NCBI GenBank assembly: GCA_025331445.1
Contig: JAIWNE010000102.1
Location: 57,269-121,268 of the forward strand
DNA from: Blakeslea trispora
Lineage: Eukaryota; Mucoromycota; Mucoromycetes; Mucorales; Choanephoraceae
Direction of reading: 5' to 3'
DNA: 64,000 nucleotides
The notes under the pieces are model-generated. The model was not told where the DNA came from and made no database searches. It worked only from the letters and a program-made list of their open reading frames with translations. Positions 10,299 to 20,060 of the stretch are shown here, piece by piece. The position numbers and the translations under genes were made by a program. The first letter of the stretch is position 1. Each line of letters begins with the position of its first letter.

Positions 10299-11135
10299 TT
10301 TCCTAACAACTGGCTCAAAGGAGTATCAGCATTTATTTGATGCTTTAGATTTGGCGGATAAGCCACCAATCAATACTTTGAGATTGAATGTGTGTCTTCT
10401 CAAAAATACTCAGTTACTGTAGTGACAAGCATGACTGGCTAACTTGGCTTGTCTTGTGTTGTTCGTTCCAACTATGCTTTCATTCTTTTTTTGAACATAA
10501 CGAGGTCTCGACTAGAAGTACCTTTTTTTTTTCTTTTCTTTTCCTTTCTTGCTCCGCATAATTTCATGATTTCGGTGTTGGCTATGTGTTACTGCTAAAG
10601 ATGTATTTCTTGATCACTTAATTTTGTTGAATGAATAAAAGTTCAATCAATTCAGTAAAGTATGCCTACATTCAATAAACATTCTACTGACTGACACTAG
10701 GTTGCTCGATTACTGTTACTCTTATGTGATCAACCTATCTAAATCTACTGCTTGATCAAGTCTAATCTCTACCTGACTTGGATGGAATGATGAACATCCT
10801 CTACACACTCTATCATGCTTATCAATCGCTTCATGACCCATCCTCAAGATTCATGCATATACTTCCAGCCCTTTATCTCTCTCATGTTGAACAACAATAG
10901 TGCTTTAACAAGGTGTGCTTTTGTTTGAGAAGCGCTCTACTGATCTCATACATGTTTGCATAGTCAAGGCTTATTCTTTTTACTTGATAGTATGTGCTAC
11001 TCTCAGTCCTTTTTCTCTCTCAGTAATTGCATTATGGCCATTAAGATGCTTAAACAACATAGTAAAGAGGGTGTGACAATGATTGATAGTGAACCTCTCA
11101 TTTACTCTTACTCATTTACTCTTACTCACTCACTC

Positions 11136-11136
11136 A

Positions 11137-11178
<42 letters not shown>
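11136..11178. repeat. CT dinucleotide microsatellite
   Basis: About 20 CT units after a CTTACTCACTCACT lead of related tetranucleotides. Confidence 0.9.
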
Positions 11179-11182
<4 letters not shown>

Positions 11183-11770
11183 GTTGGCCATCATCGGCTC
11201 TAATCAACTTATTTCGTCTTTATCCTTTTCATCGTTATATTTTGTACCTGTTCTATTTTTGAATATAACAACATGAGCCCCTTCCAGCTTCAAAGAGATC
11301 AAGACGGGTAGACAAAAGTATATTACGCTTGCATTTGATGTTCTATCACCCTTATAGATTCGGATCAACCCTACATGTCACAAATTGTATAGTGCTCTGA
11401 AAGTTTCTTGTCGCTCCCATCAATACATCTGTAGTCATGAAGTTATGCCTCCTGTACTTGTCAAGACTGTAATCACTCAATACTTGATTGGGCTGGATGT
11501 GAATCTCACAAATTACTTTGATACGTTGCGTAATTATTGTACGATCCTCACATTATAACATTTGCCACACTCAACAAGTTGTTCAAATTCAATCTCTTTT
11601 CTCTCTCGAAGATTTTGGGAATGATCGTACACTGAATGGATAGCGGAGATAGACCTCGATCTTCAGTTGAAAGTAAGCAGCTGAACGTACCATACAGCAA
11701 TTATATGATGGTCTGCGTTAGACAGAGATAGAGACACATCGACAGTTGATGCAATCGTTCTTTTATCCAT

Positions 11771-11870
11771 CCTGCCACTCACTCTGCTCACTCTGCTCAC
11801 TCTGCTCACTCTGCTCACTCTGCTCACTCTGCTCACTCTGCTGACTCTGCTGACTCTGCTGACTCTGCTT
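11771..11870. repeat. 9 bp minisatellite CTGCTCACT
   Basis: Eight or more CTGCTCACT units followed by three CTGCTGACT variant units, lying inside the right inverted arm where the left arm has no equivalent array. Confidence 0.88.
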
Positions 11871-12304
11871 ATTCATCAACATCCTCTTTCTCTTTCTCTT
11901 TCTCTTTCTCTCGATCTATCATGCAATCCAACACAATACGATGCAACTCGATGCAATTCGATAAGGTAAGATGGAATAAGATGAGGTAGAATGGGATGAG
12001 ATGCTGCATCACTCTTTGACTGGCTGGTTGATTGTCTCTACCCTTCTTTCCTCTTTCTTTCTTTCTTTCTTCTTTCTCGAAATCCCCTCTTTTTTTTTCC
12101 TGAGCAATCTCGGATCAACCTTCCATTCTGCAACCCAATATTCTGCCGTTGTATGCATACTAACTGAGCATACTGACCGATTCACTGAATATCTATGCGT
12201 TTGTTCGCTCGCTGTAGCTTACCGTTCCAAAAAAAAAAAAAAAGGTCGTTTATCCTCCTTTTCTTTTGCTCTGAATAGATCGCAACCGACATCTTGGTGA
12301 CTTA

Positions 12305-12306
12305 GC

Positions 12307-12377
<71 letters not shown>

Positions 12378-12378
12378 C
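12305..12378. repeat. CAA trinucleotide microsatellite
   Basis: About 24 CAA units. On the reverse strand it is GTT, matching the position of the GCTGTTGTT array in the left arm. Confidence 0.92.
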
Positions 12379-12945
12379 TAGGAAAGAAAATAGACTTGCG
12401 TGCTTTTATTTCGAGCTTTGGTCTAAACAATCTAAAGAGAAAAATAATCACCATGAGCATAAGCATACGGAGGAAAAATCCAAGGCAATGAAATAAAATA
12501 AGAGAATAAAATGAAATGAAGCAAAAATATCGTTCCATTTCTATTCAATCAGTCTGCGTCTCTCGATACAACTTACCTGATTCTTCTTCTATTTTTTCTT
12601 TTCAATCTCGCTCTCTCGTACTAATCAGTTGCTCTACGCGTCCTTATTTCGTGACTAACACAGTAATCACTAACTACGGTAAACTCCAAATAAATCTCTC
12701 GAGACAAATCAACAGAAAAAATAAATAAAAATAAAAATGGAAAAATAAAAACCAAGGAATCCGAAATGGAATTCCTCAAATCTGTACGCAGATGGGTTAC
12801 ACTAAACTAAGTTTTCTTAAGGATGTCCTCGATTATAGGATATTCTCTGTTTAAGAGTGAGATTCTGAAGATTTCTCTCGCTACCCTTAGACAGAGCAAT
12901 GACTGAACCGATGCTCTTTTTCGTTCTCTATTTCATCCGTTTGCT

Positions 12946-13147
12946 TCCATTTTCTTTCATTTTCTTTGTTATCCTTTGTCCATCCTTTTCTTTGTTATCC
13001 TTTTTTCATCTTCTTTTCATCCTTTTTCTTCATCCTTTTCTTTGTTATCCTTTTTTCATCTTCTTTTCATCCTTTTTCTTCATCCTTTTTCTTCATCCTT
13101 TTTCTTCATCCTTTTTCTCGTCCTTTTCATTTTCATTTTCATTTTCA
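12946..13147. repeat. imperfect CATCCTTTTTCTT minisatellite
   Basis: Degenerate 13 bp and longer CATCC(T)n units, including a 50-60 bp block near 12972-13020 repeated at 13025-13080, ending in TTTTCA hexamers. Its open frames encode only Phe/Leu/Ser runs. Confidence 0.8.
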
Positions 13148-13284
13148 TTGTTAATAAAAATGTGTTTTGTGTGTATCCAAATGCAGCTGCATTTGATGTG
13201 CCAGTCGCCAGCTCGTCAGCTCATACAACCGAAGAATCCATAAGGCAGGAAGCTAGCCATGAGACATCAGTGTGCTTAGCATCA

Positions 13285-13815
13285 CCGATGAGAAGGTTCG
13301 TAATGCCTTGTGCAGATCATCACTTCCCATATTAACTTGTACTTTAGACCTTATATGAAGCTTAACCCACTATCAAACAGGCAGCTAGCTGGTGAATCAG
13401 AAAAAAAAAAAGAAAGAAAGTCATACACCTGTAGTCTCACACACACACGCACACAGAGACGTACAACTACACAACTTTTTTTTTCTTTGCCTTCTTCGAG
13501 TTTAACGTGTACACACGCACACGCATATATTTAGCTTGGAGTCCAAGTAAACACATACGCGATAATGCACACACGGCTGCTGGCTGCCTTGTCTAGAAAA
13601 CAAGTCCGTCGACCATCATCCTAAACGCAGCTGGTCAAGCCAACTCCAGAGAACTAGAGCAAGCCGAAACCACCAACAACAGTTTTATATACAAACATAT
13701 ATATATATATATATGACCCTCAGTACGAAAACCTCAGTACGAAACCAAGGCACCGATTAGTTTGACCAAACCGATGTAAACACCAGCAATGCCTTGGACA
13801 GATCATCACTTTCGG
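13285..13815. repeat. diverged direct repeat pair, about 485 bp apart
   Basis: AATGCCTTGTGCAGATCATC near 13301 matches AATGCCTTGGACAGATCATC near 13787, with an ACCGATG just upstream in both. Between them are CA-rich runs and a short AT microsatellite at about 13698-13714. Confidence 0.65.
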
Positions 13816-14021
13816 TTCTGAATGACAAGTGAGACGTAGCGATCAGCAGTCTACGCACCACATAAGTCTTTTTTTCAGAAATAATAAAAAGCTTACTTTT
13901 CTGTCTGTGCAACATAATGGAATATGCCGAGAAACCTGATCTTAAAAGTCAGATGATATTCAACTTCGTCATTCTCTCTCTTTTCTTTCTTTCTTTCTCT
14001 TTTTCTTGTAACAACCAAAGT

Positions 14022-14522
14022 ATGCCTCAACCTTATATAAATCCACACCTAGAACTACCACCAACATCACCTCCACAGCATGATGCAACACTCTATCCTC
14101 AAGTACCACAAAACCAATACTCATATCCAACAACCATGCCTCAGCCCTATACAGCACAGATACCCATAGCCCCACCACCTTATACAGCACCTGTAAGGCC
14201 TATCTTTTATGGTGCTATGCCATCACCTCATATCACAGCAACCCCTGAGATTCAACCGATAACGACCTTAAAGACAACATCAGCACTTGTTCAATGTCCT
14301 CATTGTAACCAATGTGTCTATACCCTACTGGATTATGATTCTGGTGCATGCACAGGATTAAGTGTGGCAGGTCTGTTTATGGCAGGACTGCATGCTGGTG
14401 GATGTTTGCTTCCCTTGTTATTTCCTTGGACCAAAGATGTTGTTCATCGTTGTCCTGCATGCAAACAAAAGATTGCAACATGGACAAGACTTGGGAGAGA
14501 TACAGAGGTACATCCATACTAA
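14022..14522 (+). CDS. LITAF-domain (SIMPLE-like) membrane zinc protein
   Basis: 166 residues from the ATG at 14022. Residues 1-85 are Pro/Tyr/Gln-rich and contain a PPPY motif (51-54). The C-terminal half is a LITAF domain: CPHC knuckle (C92, C95), a 23-residue hydrophobic insertion with Gly and His, then HRCPACKQKI (C144, C147). In LITAF proteins the two knuckles form one zinc ribbon and the insertion dips into the cytosolic leaflet of endosome or lysosome membranes; PPxY recruits Nedd4-type ligases. An in-frame ATG at 13917 would add a signal-peptide-like stretch encoded by a TTTC-rich tract. I take that as leader, because LITAF proteins lack signal peptides. The stop lies 44 bp from the convergent glutaredoxin stop. 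Confidence 0.82.
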   Translation: MPQPYINPHLELPPTSPPQHDATLYPQVPQNQYSYPTTMPQPYTAQIPIAPPPYTAPVRPIFYGAMPSPHITATPEIQPITTLKTTSALVQCPHCNQCVYTLLDYDSGACTGLSVAGLFMAGLHAGGCLLPLLFPWTKDVVHRCPACKQKIATWTRLGRDTEVHPY

Positions 14523-14566
14523 TTCCACTATTTTTTTTATTATTTATACACACAGTCTACCATTTC

Positions 14567-15797
14567 CTAAGCCGTCAAGACTTGATCAAATTCTCCACTT
14601 TCAATCTAACAAAAAATAAAAAGTCTTAAAAAAACCTATACACTGAACATAACACAACTTACCATTTCCTTTACGATATCTAAACCACCCAACAATTCAC
14701 CCTTATAGAACAACATGGGGAAAGTAGGCCAGTCAACATGAACCTTCAGGCCTTGTCGAACTTCTTCATCTGACAGAATATCAAAGTGACCATACTTGAC
14801 ATGTCTTTCATTCAAAAGACCAACCAACTGTCTTGAAAAGCCACAGCGAGGCTCTTCTGGTGTACCCTTAATGAAGATCATCACAGGTTGCTTTTCAATC
14901 AATTCTTGAAGTCGAGTCGATAGATCTTTTTCTTTAGGCAAAACATCCTTGAATTCACCAGAGGCAACCATCTCCTTGATGATATCCAGACCACCCATCA
15001 ACTCGCCATTGATATAAACTTGAGGGTATGTTGGCCAATCAGAGAAAGCCTTTAAGCCTAACAGACGCATATCAGTTTCAAGATCTAGCTTCAATTTGAT
15101 TTTCTTTTTTACCTTGGCGTACATCTTCATCAGCAAGAATGTTGAATGAACTGTACTTGACCTTTTGTTCTCCCAACAATTCAACCAATTGGCGAGAGAA
15201 ACCACATCGAGGCTTGTTTAAAAAAGAAAATGAGATGGATTGAAAGAGAGAGAGTCAATAACTAGTTTTTTACCTGTTGAGGAGTGCCCTTGATAAAGAT
15301 CATGACAGGTGCACTATTGATCAAGGCCTTGAGACGGGCATTGAGATCTTTGACAGGTTTGACAGGACTACCGTTTTCTGTGGCTGTGACAGAAGGACTG
15401 GTAAATCTACTCAATACACCTTTTGCATGCTTGGCAACAGCATTTGATAATTCTGCAGCCTTTGCACCTTCTACCTGTTCAGCTACCTTACCAGCCTTGA
15501 CAATGATAAAAGTAGGAACAGCAGCAATTTCATAATTTTCAGAGATATCAGGATATTCTTCAGCTTCAATCTGTTTTGATATAGAGGTTATAAACAAATA
15601 GTAAGCCCATGTATGCCCTTCTTTACCTTCAAGAATTGCAAAGCAGGAAATTTTCCAGCAAGTTCTGCAAATACTTCATTCATTTGTTGACAAGGTTCTG
15701 CCCAAGGAGCCCAGAAATTCAAGACGTGAACAGCATCCTTTTTGGCTAAAATGTCATGGAACTGTGCATCAGAGGTGATTTCAATCAAATTGCTCAT
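14567..15797 (-). CDS. GRX3: Grx3/PICOT-type monothiol glutaredoxin (Trx-Grx-Grx)
   Basis: Five exons (15797-15627, 15570-15274, 15212-15113, 15057-14663, 14605-14567) with 55-61 nt introns, giving 333 residues. An N-terminal thioredoxin-like domain (about 1-105) has a degenerate WAEPC site, as in yeast Grx3/4. Two glutaredoxin domains follow, each with a CGFS site (C159 and C261) and a WPTYPQ/WPTFPM substrate loop. Such proteins bind a glutathione-ligated [2Fe-2S] cluster and pass iron status to cytosolic Fe-S assembly and iron regulators. Yeast proteins have one Grx domain; this one has two, like animal GLRX3, with nearly the same length. The last coding exon is only 39 nt. The frame is closed at every junction. 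Confidence 0.92.
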
Positions 15798-16111
15798 AGC
15801 TTAAAGAGAGTGGAAAAAAAGTGAAAGAAAAGAAGAAAAAGAGAAAAAAAGAATAGAAAAATTATATATAAAAAAAAACTTTGAATGCTGATCTCTGATT
15901 GGATAATGTCAATCTATACAAAAAAAATGATAAGCTTGTTTCTACAATTGATGCAATATCCCCCCTCTTTCTGTTTGATGTTACTATAATGAAAATAAGC
16001 ATACAAAAAGAAGTGATATGCTAGTAAAAAAAAAAAGAGAGGTGTTTGCTTTTTTTCTCTAATAAAGTCTATATACAGTTTATTCGACCAAGTTTCCAAC
16101 CGAAACAAAAT
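15798..16111. other. glutaredoxin promoter region
   Basis: 314 bp between the glutaredoxin ATG and the stop of uS17m, both on the reverse strand. GA-rich next to the ATG, with a TATATATA-like stretch near 15864. No exon seen. Confidence 0.5.
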
Positions 16112-16428
16112 TTATGCTGTAGCTGAGCCTTTGACACTTCTGATGATTTCAGCAACTGAGAAATGCTTGTGTTTACTTAATGGTCTGGTGGCTTCAATAC
16201 GGACAATATCACCCAACTTGCAAGCTTCTTTTTCGTCATGTACAAGATAGTTCTTGTGTGTCTTGATGGTCTAGATAATAAAGAGAGTCAATTCACTATC
16301 GTCTTCCAGGGGGGGTAGTAGTATCTTACTTTAAGGACAACAGGGTGAAGCTTTTGAGATGTCACTTTGACCTTGACAGTCTTTTGCATAGCGTTACTGA
16401 CAACCATACCAATGAAGTTTTGTCTCAT
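16112..16428 (-). CDS. MRPS17: mitochondrial small-subunit ribosomal protein uS17m
   Basis: Two exons (16428-16330 and 16270-16112) with a 59 nt intron, giving 85 residues. The N-terminus has the uS17 signature: a [16 protein letters not shown] strand pair. The C-terminal half has [16 protein letters not shown] and the ETRPLSK-like [11 protein letters not shown], the OB-fold rRNA-binding elements of S17. The short length and lack of the cytosolic S11-type extension fit the mitochondrial form. The ATG at 16428 is used because the next in-frame ATG upstream would add a hydrophobic stretch encoded by T/A homopolymers in the leader. Confidence 0.9.
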
Positions 16429-17343
16429 CTTTGTTCTACTATCCGAAATTAAAATAAATAAAAAAAAACAAAAAAAAATAGTCAAGGCATAAGAAAGTAA
16501 AAAAAAAAAGCAAGAAAAGAAAAATAAACAGCGAGGGTGTGACTGCGAATAATTCTCTTTTAAAGAAGATCACTCAGGTCTATGCTATCAAAAAAAAAAA
16601 AAGACTTTTTTTCGAATATTCTCGGGCAAATACACTATTCTATTGATGCTTATAACAAATGAACATTTTCACCATTTCAATGTCTTTCTTTTTTGTAAAT
16701 TTGAAAATAGAGAAAAAAAAAAGATAGATGATGACTTTGGAACTGGGGAAACATGGTATCAAGATACTCTTCTTCTTACCATAGTATGCTTTATTCAACA
16801 GTTTTCATATTCTCGAAAAAACACTACTCTTGTATGCTCTTCAATTACATGGCATTCTAGTGTTTGAAGCGACACAAGTTCAAAGAAATAGCTAGCATTA
16901 AATCAAGCGATTTACTGAAACAGAGAGTGAAAGGAAGGGAGTGGGTAAGCCTTGCCTCAAGAATCAATGAAGCTTCTCAACAGATGTTATGGATAGATCT
17001 TGGTATTTTATTGCTAAGCAAGGTATCATGTTTCATTTGAGTAAATCCGTGTTTGAAAAAAAAACAAAGCTCAAGAGAAAAATGAATATAGTCAGGGTAT
17101 ATTTTGCTCGAGTAGAATAGAAATATACATTGTGTTTGAGGGTACCTTTTTTTTTTTTTTTTTTAATAGGCTTGATAAGTGGTCTCTTTTTATTTTGTGT
17201 ACCAACTTCAGGCACACTAAATTTACTTGCCCACGATTGGTTGAGAAATAACACCCGTTATACTCATCCGAGAGGGGGGAGGCTGAATGAAACTTTTAAA
17301 GGGTTTCTTTTCTCTCTTTCTTTTTTTTTTTTTGTTCCCCTCA
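16429..17343. other. divergent intergenic region with repeat fragment
   Basis: Lies between the starts of uS17m (-) and the CaM kinase (+), so it holds both promoters. It contains a degraded copy of the 142 bp dispersed repeat at about 16808-16894 and long T runs at 17149 and 17319. No exon seen. Confidence 0.6.
16808..16894 (+). repeat. diverged third copy of the 142 bp dispersed repeat
   Basis: Matches the 45650 copy in order: TTCTCGA, ACTACTCTTGT, ATGCTCTTCAATT, ATGGC, TTGAAGCGA and AAGTTCAAAGAA, at roughly 75% identity with small gaps. The preceding GCTTTATT and AACA also match sequence before the 45650 copy, so the real element may be longer than the near-identical core. Confidence 0.62.
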
Positions 17344-18888
17344 ATGTCACGCCAACCTGTCACTGTACCTTGTAAATATAAAACTGGTCGAGTTCTCGGT
17401 AACGGTACTTATGCTACTGTGAAAGGTAAACGCGCTAAAGAAGGAAAGAGATGCCATCGATGCTAACATTTCTATTTTATTAGAGGCTATGCATGTGAGT
17501 TTCATAAAATAGGTTTCCTTGTCCTTTTAAGACTGTACACTCATGAATCTATAGATTGAAACAGGCAAATATTATGCTTGTAAGATTATCAACAAAAAGT
17601 TGATGGAAGGTCGTGAACATATGATTCGCAATGAAATCAACATTCTCAAACGTGTTTCTCAAGGAAACAAAAACATTTTGAGCTTGGTTGATTATTTCGA
17701 AACTTTGAATAACTGTAAGTTTTTTATTTTATTTTTTTACAAAAGTAAATGCTTATTCCCCCTTTTTATAGTGTATTTGGTGACAGACTTGGCTTCAGGT
17801 GGAGAACTGTTTGACCGTATTTGTGAGAAAGGTAGTTATTTCGAAAAGGATGCTGCTCATATTGTTCAGACTATCTGTGGTGCTGTTGCTTATCTTCATG
17901 AAAATGGCATTGTTCATCGTGGTATGTGTGCAAAAAAAAAGTATGAAACACACTGTTTTTTTTAATACTTGACGTTCATGATAGATTTAAAGGTAAAAAA
18001 AGAAAATAGAAAGAGTCTTGTTTATACAAGTACTTATCTGTTCTCCCTTTTATATATGTGTGTGTTTGCTTTTATAGCCTGAAAATTTGTTATTCCGTGA
18101 ACGTGATGAAGATTCCGATTTGCTTATTGCTGATTTCGGTTTGTCACGTATTATCGATACAGACAAGTTCCATACCTTGAAGACAACGTGTGGTACTCCC
18201 GGTTATATGGTAAGCAAATTTTAAAAAAAAGTTATCAAACGACTCATACCATTCTCCATTAAGGCTCCCGAGATCTTTAAAAAGACTGGCCATAGTAAGC
18301 CTGTGTAAGTGAGAACAAGAAGAAAAAAGAGACAGTTTGATGAACATTTATATTGTTTTTTTTTAGTGACATGTGGGCTATTGGTGTCATTACATACTTT
18401 TTGTTATCTGGCTACACACCATTTGAGAGAGACAACAATATTGAAGAGATGAATGCCATCATGCATGCTGATTATAACTATGAAGATGCTTGTTGGGAAA
18501 ACATCAGTGATTCAGGTAAAAGAAAAATGATAAAAAAAAAGCAAAGAGAAAAACATAAAGGGTTGATCCTTTTTAATTTGTAGCCAAGAATTTCATTGAT
18601 CGTTGTTTAACCATTGATGCCAGTGAGCGTATTACTGCGCAAGAAGCTCTTCAACATCCTTGGTTGCTTGATACTGCCGACCAATCCACATCTGGAGATT
18701 TATTACCCAACTTGCGCACCAATTTCAATGCTCGTCGCACATTCAAGAAAGCCATCAACATGGTCACACTCTCAAATCACTTTGGTCACAGTTTGCTAAA
18801 GAATCATTCCAACAACACAAGTGTTTCTGATGAAATCAAGCCTGTGAATGAAGGCATTGATCAAGTCTTGGAAAGCTCATCATCATAA
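17344..18888 (+). CDS. CMK1: Ca2+/calmodulin-dependent protein kinase (CaMKI/Cmk type)
   Basis: Nine exons (17344-17425, 17484-17494, 17555-17714, 17772-17921, 17985-17992, 18078-18209, 18264-18304, 18367-18515, 18584-18888), giving 345 residues. Kinase landmarks: GNGTYATV loop, K41 in YACKII, HRDLKPEN (D135), DFG (D156), the CGTPGYMAPE activation segment and DMWAIGVI. After the kinase core, FNARRTFKKAINMV (about 292-305) matches the autoinhibitory/calmodulin-binding helix of CaMKI and fungal Cmk kinases. The length is right for the family. The exons of 11 nt (Glu-Ala-Met-His) and 8 nt (which with one flanking G encodes Asp-Leu-Lys of the catalytic loop) are required to keep the conserved motifs. 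It would phosphorylate targets in calcium stress signalling. Confidence 0.92.
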
Positions 18889-20060
18889 TAAAAGCGTATT
18901 CATTGTTCTCTAATTATTGAACAATTGTTTGGAAGGGTTTCAGATACTCAATGTAACACAAAGCGTAAAAGAACAAAGAAAATCTCCTCCTCCTTTTTAT
19001 GCCTTGAAAACAACTCTTGTGCATTAGCCTAGACTTCTCCTTGTTTTTATAAAGTTGTTTGGCTCTCTCTCTTTTAAGGAAAAATGTGCTGCATCAAGGG
19101 TCTCGGTTGTCATTGAATAGACAAAGAAAATCCACACACTAGAATAATGTATCTATATAACAATGTCTCCCCCCCCCCCTTTTTTTTTTATACAATCATT
19201 CTTGTTTATCAAACTATATTTCAATTCCTTTGATTCTGTTTGGGCTTCATGACGACTTTTGTTTGTCAGAACGAAATGTTACACTGGTGTAACATTCAAA
19301 TGGGCTATGTATTCTAGAGGAAGAGAGAGAGAGAGAGAGATCTACTTGAAGTCGAAATAAAAGACAGAGAGAGAGAGAGAGAGGAGAAACCCCCGGAAAG
19401 AGAAATAAAAAGTAACAAAATGCAAGAGAAAATTAGTGCCTCAATAACAGGTAGAGGGAGAGAGATGCAGCAAACGAAGGGGGAGAGGGTGATCATTTTT
19501 CCAACAGTCTCTCTCTCTGGTATTTTTTTTTTTGTTTCAAAATAGACAATAGACTTATTCTACTTGCCACCAAAAAAGCAATTGTTACTAACAAGTCAAG
19601 GCTGTACTTGTCCGTACTACAGCTATTTCCTTGGACTCCTCCTCCAAAATAAGATATCTGCTTTGTCATCCATGACCCTCTTTCTTTCTTTTTAAAGACG
19701 ACAGAATCCATTTAGCCACTCTTTACTTAAAGTAGAAAATACGTAAAAAGGCGTCAACTGGAACAATGAAAATGGTAGGGAACTCCCTAAGGATTACTTT
19801 CATCGGCTTATAGCTCCGCCCTTCATACTTTTTTTTTAAATCTCCACACTAGTGAAGCATGCCTTTTTTTTTTTTTTTAGTAGAAATCCTTTTCAGACTA
19901 CAAAAACCTCCCCCCTCCCCTTTATTTTTTTTTTTTTACATTTTCTTTATCTTGTTTCAACACAAACAACTTTTTTTTTTTTTATATCCTCAACGTATAA
20001 AATAAAAAACAAAAGAACCCCCTCTCTCCCTTTCTTTAAAGCTTTTTTCTTTAAAACAAA
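18889..20060. other. intergenic region and probable HMG-CoA reductase promoter
   Basis: Contains the kinase 3' end, a C10 run at 19171, GA microsatellites at about 19320-19382 and T/C-rich tracts (19860-20040) leading to the reductase ATG. No exon seen. Confidence 0.6.

Larger units (their letters stand above)
11544..12378 (-). repeat. right arm of a diverged large inverted repeat
   Basis: Reverse-complement partner of 6590-7625. Matching landmarks, outside in: AAC-type array (12305-12378), CTTGGTGA (12293), GAGCAATCTCGGATCAACC-like block near 12102, TTGACTGGCTGG (12016), CATCAACATCCTC (11874), TTTGCCACAC (11561) and ATCCTCACATT (11544). The arm is shorter than the left one, mostly because its simple repeats are shorter. 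Confidence 0.65.
6191..14021. other. gene-free satellite-rich island
   Basis: About 7.8 kb with no exon I can support. It contains at least a dozen tandem arrays with units of 2 to 14 bp (listed separately), an 87 bp tandem duplication, two diverged inverted arms (6590-7625 and 11544-12378) and a direct repeat near 13.3/13.8 kb. Long open frames here (for example 7078-7806) arise from stop-free repeats. It looks like decayed mobile or heterochromatic DNA. Confidence 0.7.

Noticed and set aside
11771..11870. CRISPR-like array
   Set aside because: Units are 9 bp without spacers. This is a minisatellite in a eukaryotic genome.
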